From Eublepharis macularius (taxonomy: Eukaryota > Chordata > Lepidosauria > Squamata > Eublepharidae), in the NCBI RefSeq assembly GCF_028583425.1, contig NC_072790.1, positions 211,646,897-211,710,896 of the forward strand: a stretch of DNA of 64,000 nucleotides, in the 5' to 3' direction. Each line of letters starts with the position of its first letter. Position 1 is the first letter of the stretch. This document shows, in pieces, positions 15,301 through 23,753 of this stretch. Below the pieces are notes generated by a model, which had not been told where the DNA came from, ran no database searches, and saw nothing but the letters and a program-made list of their open reading frames with translations. Position numbers and translations under genes: made by a program.

Positions 15301-16305
15301 TAGTTCTAACATTAGAATTAACATGGAACTTTGTGGGAGAAGTTTTTTTCCAATTAAAAGAAAAACTTTTGAATGTTGGTCACCATCTAGGCAAAAGTTG
15401 TACACTTTAAAGTGATTAAATTTTGGCAGGATGGTGCCATTTTTTTTTTAGGTCAAGCAACAAATTCTTCACTACTTAGTATCAAAAAGGAAAGTACTTA
15501 CGTGCTGAGTTAGTATTCTGAAATAGGTATTCAGAACATACATAGGTCTTTGGATATCTGTCTGTATTATAGTGTGTCACCAAAATACCTGTCATGGCAA
15601 GTGGTATGTGCAGAGGGAGGAGGTCAAGAAATATGCAAAAATGCAAGTGGGAGAGAGAGATTTTGCATCCCCTTATGCACAGTCCATGTTAATGAGGATC
15701 AAGCCACTTAGTGTTGAGGAGTGGGCACATTTTGTACACATCCCATTCCACTAACATGGGGAAAGATGTGCACTATTGCCTGATGATGCCAGCCATTAAG
15801 AAAGAAGCCTTGCTTCTGTTTGCATAACCTCCCAGAAATGTGACTTACATGTAACAGCCCAGGTTCTGTCTAACTCAGGCAAAGCAACTCTCACAGAAGC
15901 CAACTTTCCTGCTTACACTCTCCCGTGGCATCCAGCTGTGCCCTCCAAAATTGTGCCCCAGGGATCAATAGACTCATTAGGAACAACACAGGGGAGGTCT
16001 GCAGTGGGAGGGGAGAATCTTCAAAAGTTTCCCCTTTGTCTTTCCACTAGTAGAAAGCATCATTAGGATCCAAGTTATTAAAGATAACATTGGTACAAGA
16101 AGGCTACAGTGTACACAAATGATGGTTCACAGGATTAAAATGAGAGTGAGCTCATTTTAATCTTAAAAGAGCTTTGGAACCCTCAGCTGGTACAAGGCAT
16201 TTGTCGCTAATATTTTTGTGATTTTTTTTACAGGTGGAGTCACCAGTTATTTGTAAAATTTTGGATACTGCAGATGAATATGGACTGCTTTCAGTGCCCA
16301 GTTAA
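347..16305 (+). CDS. ERLEC1: Endoplasmic reticulum lectin 1, 5'-incomplete, 12 coding exons
   Basis: ERLEC1 (XTP3-B) is a soluble ER lectin that reads trimmed N-glycans and hands misfolded glycoproteins to the SEL1L-HRD1 degradation complex. Coding exons, each with AG/GT borders and matching phase: 347-427, 1716-1793, 1932-1995, 4035-4075, 5253-5476, 7944-8073, 8904-9065, 10016-10075, 10979-11103, 13478-13555, 14741-14816, 16234-16305 (stop TAA). They encode 396 residues; human ERLEC1 has 483, so about 87 N-terminal residues including the signal peptide lie left of the window. The first MRH (PRKCSH) domain includes [19 protein letters not shown] and continues through [20 protein letters not shown] to [12 protein letters not shown]. 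The second includes [30 protein letters not shown] and the final exons ending [15 protein letters not shown]. The double tryptophan of the second domain is the mannose-contacting motif known from OS-9. The reading frame is intact across all exons. Identification rests on recalled similarity along the whole length. Confidence 0.96.
2340..2780 (-). mobile_element. Old L2/CR1-type LINE fragment, reverse transcriptase C-terminal part
   Basis: Minus-strand translation shows [15 protein letters not shown], matching the conserved KLQ-VQNA-RLLT block of L2/CR1 reverse transcriptases. Further on, [12 protein letters not shown] resembles their RAFSVAAPKLWN block. The frame is broken between the blocks, so this is an old inactive copy in an ERLEC1 intron. 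Confidence 0.6.
3318..3450 (+). mobile_element. CR1/L3-like LINE 3' fragment
   Basis: The stretch containing GATGGCTTTAAAGGGAGATT and the following CATGGAAGAGAAC resembles the 3' end region of CR1-related LINEs (the TTTAAAAGGGGATT - TTCATGGAGGA pattern). No coding part remains. Confidence 0.45.
4172..4938. mobile_element. Non-autonomous hAT transposon, 767 bp, in an ERLEC1 intron
   Basis: The ends form an 18-bp perfect inverted repeat TAGAGATGGGCACGATCC. The element is flanked by a perfect 8-bp duplication GTTCTTTC (4164-4171 and 4939-4946). An 8-bp duplication and a TAGAG end fit the hAT superfamily. The outer 150 bases of both sides are packed with GGATCG/CGATCC words, like hAT subterminal repeats. 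The GC-rich interior has no transposase frame. It is shared, in opposite orientation, with the element at 43221-44394. Confidence 0.88.
7019..7096. repeat. Small palindromic repeat, decayed copy
   Basis: The text around CATTGATTTCAGTAGAACTT and CTTAGGATTTCAG matches one arm of the palindromic family seen at 13150-13235. The other arm is largely decayed. Confidence 0.4.
13150..13235. repeat. Small palindromic (foldback) repeat in an ERLEC1 intron
   Basis: Left arm 13154-13187 and right arm 13196-13231 are inverted copies with about two mismatches over 34 bases and only a few bases between them. The arms contain AATCCTAAGCAGAGTTACTC and its reverse complement. Related copies lie at 27604-27693, 42576-42618 and 7019-7096. 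It looks like a miniature DNA transposon; the superfamily is not clear. Confidence 0.6.
15189..15232 (+). repeat. Tandem duplication, 22-bp unit
   Basis: The unit CTGGAAGAGGCCAGCTAAGAGG occurs twice head to tail in the last ERLEC1 intron. It is a simple local duplication. Confidence 0.7.
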
Positions 16306-16508
16306 TGGAGCACAGAAAAGATAAAAATCCAGAGCCTTGAAAGCTGCAGGAAGAAAGTACAGTAAGGATTCTCCATGTGAGCCAACAGCAGAGAGAAGTG
16401 CTGAGCCAGAAAGAACGCACCAGCAGACTCGTATAAAAAGCAAAGAGCTATCATGACCACTTTGTGAATATTATATGTATATAAGAGGCTATTGATAAAC
16501 TTTTAAAA

Positions 16509-16514
16509 AGTAAA
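16509..16514 (+). terminator. Candidate poly(A) signal of ERLEC1 (AGTAAA variant)
   Basis: AGTAAA lies about 200 bases after the ERLEC1 stop codon and is followed at 16536-16556 by a GT-rich stretch of the kind that follows cleavage sites. No AATAAA is seen nearer. The call is inferred from position and composition only. Confidence 0.35.
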
Positions 16515-16602
16515 ATCTTACATTGACCATTTTCAGTGGTCTGGTGTCATTGTGGGGATGAAGTCTCTTATCTAAGGTGTTGCAGTGTCACCTTGAATTA
16601 AA

Positions 16603-16681
16603 ATAGTAGAGTCCAGTAGCACCTTTAAGACTAACCAGCTTTACTGTAGCATAAGCTTTCAAGAACCACAGTTCTCTTCGA
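16603..16681 (-). mobile_element. Truncated Penelope-type tail, 79 bp, between 9-bp direct repeats
   Basis: The insert, containing GTCCAGTAGCACCTTTAAGA, is a partial copy of the tail at 21985-22125. It is framed by the direct repeat TGAATTAAA at 16594-16602 and 16682-16690, which marks it as a discrete insertion just past the likely ERLEC1 poly(A) site. Confidence 0.6.
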
Positions 16682-17649
16682 TGAATTAAATAACTGTTAG
16701 TTTAAAAGATTTGACAGTTTTCCTTGAACATAGACGAGAATGAAGCTTGGACCGTTTTCTGCCCTTAGAACTTTGGAGACACAAGTAAGCAGTAACATTA
16801 GGGTTGTTTCTTCAGTTCTCTGATCATTTTTTCTCATGCATTTTGTGGAGTTGGTTGTCTTAAAATAGTGCTTGTTGATATTCAGGCGGTGTTCCTATTA
16901 ACATATTTGGCCTGTATTGCCTAGTGCTTATGATATGCTGTACTTTTGAATGATCAGAGTCAGTTTCTTAACCCTTTTATTTGTCTTGGCCAAAACCTCA
17001 CATGACCTATCCACTAGCCCGTAACAAAATTTTCTCTGGCCAAGTTCAGTCTCTTACCGGATGATACAAGATTTTTCTTATGGTGGAGGAACGACTCCTC
17101 ACCTCCCACGCACTTCTACAGCATTATGTAGATCTGCCAAAAAAAACCCATGCAGGCGGGGAATTGATAGCCAGCATGGTGTAGAGCCAAAATACATGAG
17201 ACGAATTATGCGAGTTTCTGCAAGTGATCAGGACTACGTTTGCGCCAACATGCTAGTTTTTCCTCTAGTTGGGCACATGTCCTGTAACTTCATTCCCTGC
17301 ATGTGTCTTGTAACTGTAGTCTTTGCATGTAGCTGTGTTTGCAAGTGTCCATGGTTATAATCAGCGAGTTGCTGTTGCGGAGTGCTGGTTTTGGGTGGCT
17401 TCCACTTCCCTCTCCCCTCTTTTTGCCCTTACCCCCAAACTGTTTTGCTTTTGATCTGGCATGCTTTAAATTCTCCTGTTTACTAGTTGATGCTACCACC
17501 TCCCTACTCCTCCTTCCTGCACCCTTCTTCCCCCTTAACTTCCTCCTCCTCCTCTCCATGCAGCGTCTGCAGTCAGGATAAAGAAGAGGTGGGAAGAAAG
17601 ACCATGGCAACATGATTAAGCATCTGAGCAAAAGTTCGGAAACATGCCT

Positions 17650-18750
17650 GATACATGAACCTGAAAAGGAATGGGGGGCAGGTATTCATTCTCCGGCTCG
17701 GCAATACAGAGCAAATTCAGTAAAATTCGGCCCTTGTTTCCAATGGGAAATGCAATTTGGGGCTTTCTAGGGCTCTCGGGAGCATTTTAGGACTGAATTT
17801 TATGAAATTTGCTGGGGGCCTACTCCTAACTATCCTCTAACAACCACCCAAGTTTCATGAGGATTGGACTTCGTGGGGCCATTTTATGCCCCCCCCAAGG
17901 AAGGTGCCCCCAGTCACCTCCAATCTCTATTACTCCCTATGGGGAAAACTAGAGGAGCTATCTAGGGGGGTGGGTGGCATTTTGCAAGCAAAATCCACAG
18001 AATTTGTAGGGGGCCTACTCCTAACTGTTCTGTAAAGACCCGCCAAGTTTCAGGGAGATTGGACCCTGGAGAAGCCATGATCCATGTATTTCTGCAGTGG
18101 GAGTCAGTTTTTCCCCACAATAGAAACAAATGGGGTGGCTGGGGCACCTTCTTTGGGGAGCTATAAAATGGCTCCCCATGGGCCAATCTTCATGAAACAT
18201 GGGGGCTCTTTAGAGGACAGTCAGGAGTATGTCCCATGAAAATTTTGTAGGTTTTTTTTTTTTTTTTTTACAAAATGTCACCCCATCCCCCTAGATAGCC
18301 CCCATAGCTTTCCTCATAGGGAATAATGGAGATTGAAAATGGCTGGGGGCAAACAGGCAGGAAACAGTGATTCTTGCTGACAGCAAGAAGCATTGCTGCT
18401 GCGGCTCCAAGGTTTACCGAATTTTACTGCGCTGTGCAATGTAGTGCAGCGCTCCCCTCCCCCCCGGGTGCCTAGCACCCCTCTGACAGCCTTGAAGGCC
18501 TACAAGGAAAGCCCCCTGATCCATTGATGGATTGGTCTTACGCATAGATGGAAAGAAGTGAATAGTCTTTCCTGGGAACAAGGGAGTGCTTGGAAAGGGG
18601 GGATTCCCCACCCCCCTTTGCATAGATGCTCCCTTTTCCTGGCAGGCCAAGCTGCAAGATCTCAGCAGAGATCTGGAATCGCCGCTTTTTAGGGGGGGCC
18701 CTCCCAGCCACCAGGAAACCTGGTGGGGGGGGGGTTTCCCTGACATGTTC
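17650..18750. repeat. GC-rich unclassified repeat, related to foldback elements elsewhere
   Basis: The stretch holds phrases such as AACAACCACCCAAGTTTCAT and GGCCATTTTATG that also occur, modified, in the arms of the 48811-52842 element and again at 63480-63700. CAGTAAAATTCGG near 17720 recurs inverted near 18425. No clean terminal repeats or target duplication were found. Open frames inside are not gene-like. Confidence 0.5.
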
Positions 18751-19005
18751 AATGGAGTAAACGATTCTCTCTCACAGAAAAGTTACAGAGGAAGGTTTGA
18801 ACATGTGCAAAGAGAAGGTGCATTATGAAATACCATCCCTTGTCTGAGAGGAACACAGAAGAAACTTGTGCCAGCCCAAATGCAGGATCGAGTGCAGTGT
18901 GACTGTGGTGTGCTAGTGAACAGGAAAGCCACAGGGAAACACGTGTAAGTGCGTTCACGTGCTGTATGCGTGTAATTCATCTCATGTAGTTTGTTTTGTA
19001 GTGGC

Positions 19006-19213
19006 TTGTGTTGGGTTGGATTCTGGGAGACCCAGCTTCAAGTACCCACTCTGCTATAAAAGTTTTCTGGGTGACCTTGGCCCAGTCTCAAACACACACA
19101 CATGCTCAGCCTAACCTATCTCATAGGGTTATTGTGAGGATAAAAACGAGGAGGGGAAAACAATCTACTTTGGGGTCCCTACTGTAGAGAAAATTGGGCT
19201 ACAAATGCAGTAA
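19006..19213 (+). mobile_element. tRNA-type SINE, decayed
   Basis: The order of GGGTGACCTTGGCCCAGTCTC, CCTAACCTATCTCATAGGG and TTGTGAGGATAAAA matches the body of the SINE family at 54448-54645. The tRNA-like head is eroded. Confidence 0.55.
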
Positions 19214-21577
19214 ATAAGACATTTCTTCCCCCTTTATCCCCCTCTCCTCCACCACTTCCCTGGCTCTTGAGGACAATCGTTGCAGCTACTTGAACCGGGA
19301 AGTACCCAGCTCCAGTGAAAGTGTTTTGGTCACTATCAGATATGGCTAGGCATGTCCAGCCATGTGGTATCATGACAAATGTAGGGCTTCTGACTTTGGA
19401 CTACCCAACGTTTCTTCACAAACTGTAGGCGTATAATCCTGGGCTACCTTCCTGTCCTCTGGCTTTCTTTTGTCATGTTTCTAGATCAGTCCAGTTATCT
19501 TACAGCCAATGAGCGAATGAAACATCTGAAATAGTTAACGTCTTTTAATGGTGATTTATTAAGGTAGAAATCAAGTTTTTCCTGTACCATCAATTGACCA
19601 GCTTTTCAAAAACCTACAAACTTCCTTCTCCCTACAGATGATTGCTCAACAGATCCCATTTGATGGCTGAAACTGCTCATAGCTTCCTTGTGGGTGAGGT
19701 AGCTACGTTGCAGGAAATTACATCAGTCACACTGACTCACTTAGAAGGGATGATACAGCAAAACTAGTTGCTTGAATACTCCAATTCAGATGATCTCTGG
19801 TTTCAGAACATAACAATAAAAGGAACAATAGAGCTGCCGTCAATATATTTTTCACTGGTTAAAATTGTACACAGGAAGAAACAAATTCCACTTTGCTTGG
19901 GCACTTACATTTGGAAGCCTGCAGTAGCATTTTCAATAAGATGGGAGGAACAAGTGAGCAAGCACACAAGCACAGCAACAAAGCCAAGTTTGGGCCCATG
20001 ATGAATGAACGTAGTTTGTGGTGCCTGAATGTAATCGTAGTTCCCATCCATGAAATCTACTTTGCCAATCAACTGTAATATACCTGCAGCATCTCAAAAA
20101 CCTTCATTTTAGATGGCCGAATGCTGTGAGCAGAATAAATTACTCTTATTAAATCAAAGAATAAAATAAATACTTAAGGCACTATGTGAGGGTTAAGTAT
20201 GGTTTTTAGATGTTTTCCCACGGTCCTGAAATAGGGCAATGAGAGTATGGCAAAGATCGACATGAAACCACTTTGTTCCTCATCTATGGCTATTTTGGGC
20301 ACTGTGACGAAAAAAGGATATGGAGGAAGCTGCTGGGGGTTTCTGTGCAGCAAGATAATGATTGTGGCATAGCAGGCCTCTCCAGTATGGGTAGATGACA
20401 TGAGGAACAACACAGGGGCCCTTAGATTTCCCTTAAAATGCCGGTGCAGGGCTTGGGGGTACAGGAGACATACGTAAGGAAGTACAGGCAGAGAGAAGTG
20501 AAAACCTTCCCATGCAAGTTCACATTTCCTTATTATGACTGCCAGTTGTGTCATGTTAAGTCTCCTCCCATAAGGCGTCTCACTTGTTTAAACAAACTCT
20601 ACCGGGATGTTCCTGCAACTCCAAGCCTAGAGCTCACATCCCTGTCTGTTCTGCAAACTCAAGATTTCCCCATCCTGACTTGAAAGAACACTGGACACCT
20701 CTGTTACTGTGAACCAGTTTGGGGAGTTCCCAGTGCCCAAGACAGAGAGCATGAAGTAACTCATTGGGCAGGAAAGCAGCATTCAAACAAGACAGATCTC
20801 TCCAGCTGGAGCTATAGCAGCAGCAACGAGCAGCAGCTTTCTAGATAGTCAAAAGGCAAGTGTGCTACATAAAAAGGGAAGGGAGAGGACCAGGTTGAGA
20901 GGAAATGAATAGTGACATATGGGTGAGTAGACAACCGTTGGAAGATAGTATTTCATGCTACCCTTTTTCCCCAGCAGTTTTAAGTTCATATTTTTCTGTT
21001 TGCTAACCCTGCTATATGTCCACTACAATTTTCAATGGGTTTAAGAGCCGCACCACCTCCAAAAGAACCCTAAGAATTGTAGTGCTGTGAGGGGGTTGGG
21101 GGTCCCTGATGAACAAGTCTCAGTACCTCACTAGACTACATCTCTCAGGTTTCTTCAGAATGGGGGTGGGATCTGTGACATTTAAACTGGCATAAAACCA
21201 GTGAGTTTACAGCACAGGTATGACTTTCACGTAATGGGGAAACTACTGGTTGAGGATTCCTTATTATTTGTTACTCTTTCCTATTATTTTTCTTATTGTT
21301 TCTGTTATTAAACAGAAAATGTTAAGGAGATTTTGTTACAGTAGCCCAGCATAAGAAGGCCTGTATGGACACTCTATGTGCAAGTTAAGACACAAACCAG
21401 TTTCCATAGTCTGCAAATGGATGAGAGTTTTTGTACAAGTCATGTTCTGTGACATGCTGTGAGGTTGCTCCTTAGCTTGTTCCTCTCATTTTCCTTTGTC
21501 TTACCCTTTCTACTTTTTACATACAGATGTTTCACAAATGTGTCTTTACTGTTGGAGGAGGTGCTGCTGTAGAACCT
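19214..21577. other. Intergenic DNA between ERLEC1 and TLR15, no gene recognised
   Basis: No exon with convincing borders and no known protein similarity was seen on either strand. About 21040-21190 carries an old repeat-like stretch (AACCCTAAGAATTGTAGTGC and neighbours) of uncertain class. A 126-residue open frame at 20174-20554 on the minus strand has no recognisable domain. Confidence 0.5.
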
Positions 21578-21589
21578 CATGTGGTTATT

Positions 21590-21795
21590 TTAAGTGGGTA
21601 GCCATGCTGGTCTGCAGCAAAACAGCAAGCTTTGAGTCCAGTAGCGCCTTAAAGACAACAAGATTTTTAAGGTATAAGCTTTCAAGAGTCAGAGCTCCCT
21701 GATATCTGAAGAAGGGAGCTCTGACTCTCAAAAGCTTATACCCTGAAAATCTTGTTGGTCTTTAAGGTATTACTGGATCTTGCTGTTCATGTAGT
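21590..21795. mobile_element. Inverted dimer of a Penelope-type tail
   Basis: A left half in minus orientation (GTATAAGCTTTCAAGAGTCA) faces a right half in plus orientation (CTGACTCTCAAAAGCTTATAC), making a long hairpin centred near 21700. Both halves belong to the tail family that ends the Penelope-like copy at 21985-22900. Imperfect direct repeats (CATGTGGTTATT / CATGTAGTTATT) flank it. A similar dimer lies at 34703-34850. Confidence 0.6.
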
Positions 21796-21984
21796 TATTG
21801 ATTTAGTATCAAAGAAACCCATTTACATCTGCCACAGCACCACAAAACATTGCAAAGGATTCTTAGATGTGGAACAATCATATGTCTGATAGGATCATCG
21901 GTTAGCAAGCTCTTTAGAAAGGGAAAAGTGAGCAATACCAGTGTTGTCCTGGCAAGAGACATATTTCCTAACAGCTGCCAGAAT

Positions 21985-22900
21985 CCAGAGGAGTAAGCCG
22001 TGTTAGTCTGTAGTAGCAAAATAGAAAAGAGTCCAGTAGCACCTTTAAGACTAACCAACTTTACTGTAGCATAAGCTTTCAAGAATCACAGTTCTCTTCT
22101 TCAGATGCACGGAGGGTAAGAAGAAATTGGTCAGATATATAGGTGGAGAGGGGAGGAGGAGTAGATGCAATCAGTGGCTTCTGATAATCAGTTTGCTTCT
22201 GATAATGAGATAACCATTCATAGTCCCTATTCAATCCAAGCCTGAGTCAAATTTACATATGAATTCCAATTCAGCAGCTTCCCATTAGATTCTGTTTTTG
22301 AAAGGTTTCTGTTGAACTACAGTGACCTTTAAGTCCTTGATGGAGTGCCCTGGTAGATTGAAGTGTTGTCTCACTGGTTTCTGGATGTTGCCATTTTTAA
22401 TGTCAGATTTGTGTCCATTTATTCTTTTGCGCAGAGGTTGGCTGGTTTGTCCAATGTACAGAGCAGATGGACATCGTTGGCACGAGGGCATATATCACGT
22501 CGGAGGATGAGCAGCTGTAAGAGCCAGAGATAGTGTAGTTGACGCCATTGGGTCCCGTAATTGTATTTCCTGGGTAGATATGAGGGCAGAGCTGGCATCT
22601 GGGTCTGTTGCAGGGTCTGGTACTTGTGTTGGTGACTCCGCTAGCCAGTTCATGGGTGTAGGTGAGAAGTCGTTTAAGGTTGGGGGGCTGTCTGTAGGCA
22701 AGGAGAGGTCTTCCACCCAGGGTTTGTGAAAGTGAGATCATTTTCCAGGATGGGTTGTAGGTCACTGATGATACATTGGATGGGTTTGAGCTGGGAACTG
22801 TATGTGACAATGAGTGGTGTTCTGTTGTTAGTTCCTTTAGCTTTGTCCTGGAGCAGGCTGTTTCTGGGTACTAGTCTGGCCCTGTCGATTTGTTTCCTCA
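21985..22900 (-). mobile_element. Penelope-like retroelement fragment with GIY-YIG endonuclease and 3' tail
   Basis: On the minus strand, CPSALYIGQTSQPLRKRING followed by HKSDIKNG and a PVRQHFNLPGH block matches the GIY-YIG endonuclease fused to Penelope-like reverse transcriptases. It is preceded by a Cys-rich linker (TRPCNRPRCQLCPHIYPG). The element continues into a noncoding tail (21985-22125) containing a hammerhead-like motif. It is a decayed 5'-truncated copy lacking the reverse transcriptase core. Confidence 0.75.
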
Positions 22901-23730
22901 CTTCATTAGGTTGGTACTATAGCTGCCAGAATGTGGCTACAGCTTCTAAGCAGACCCACTATTCTATGCAGCTATCCAGTCTTTTCAGAATTGTGCTGAC
23001 AATCGCCACATAGGCTTGTTTGTGTATCTGATGCTTTTTTGTAGTGTGAGGAGGGCTTTTTGTGGCAGCCTGTATCAAGAGATGGTTAGCTTTCTGTAAT
23101 TAAACATATGTACACATTAGTAGACCAAAGAAAATATCATGGGTAGGATCCAATGATGCTTTCTGCCAAGTGAGGAGTCTTCCTCCTTCCTCAAACATTC
23201 ATCTCTGTAACATTTGAGTGCCAAACTACAACTATTCACACTCTGGTAGTGCTTTGAAATCAATGTGTTCCCAGTTATTTCTGTGGCAGATTCTAGTCTT
23301 CATAAAGTTTCTATAGAACAGGGTGGGTTTCTCTTGTAAGATGGAACCCATTCAAACTTAATTTTTAAAAAGTTAAAATAAGATGATGGCAAAATGAGAG
23401 TAAAGCAACAGTCAAGTGAAAGCCAAGCTGTCTCTCTGATTATACAGATATATTGGGAAACAAGGTAATACTGATAAATCTACTTAGATTTCTGACATTA
23501 TTCCAGCTTTGAAAAACTGTGAAAAGCTTGTTGTCTCTTTAAGAGTATACTAACCAGAAAGCTACAGGGTTAGATTCAAGCAGTTTTTCTGTTGGTGAAA
23601 AAGGGTGGAAATGGTCCTTGACCACCCAAAAGGCAATGCTTGGGATGATGGCACCTGCCTGAATAAAAGCCATGTTGGATAGGGGCTGAGCAAGACAGAA
23701 TGAAAACGATAGCTGGATCCAACCCAAACT
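22901..23730. other. TLR15 upstream region
   Basis: No repeat or coding exon was recognised. The region should hold TLR15 promoter sequence and possibly its noncoding first exon. No diagnostic TATA box or transcription-factor cluster was identified by eye. Confidence 0.4.
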
Positions 23731-23753
23731 GTTTTTTTCTTCTCTCCTCCAGA
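23731..23753 (+). promoter_or_regulatory. Predicted splice acceptor before the TLR15 start codon
   Basis: A run of some 20 pyrimidines ends in CCAG at 23752, and the ATG begins two bases later. This looks like a genuine 3' splice site, implying a noncoding first exon upstream, which I could not locate. It decides the start codon. Confidence 0.6.

Noticed and set aside
20174-20554. 126-codon open frame between ERLEC1 and TLR15
   Set aside because: No similarity, splice context or codon pattern supports coding. I also considered ASB3 exons, which lie near this locus in mammals, but no ankyrin-repeat signature is present.
23700-23753. Upstream in-frame ATG giving an 869-residue TLR15
   Set aside because: The added residues translate a pyrimidine tract and splice acceptor, and the hydrophobic signal peptide begins right after the second methionine.
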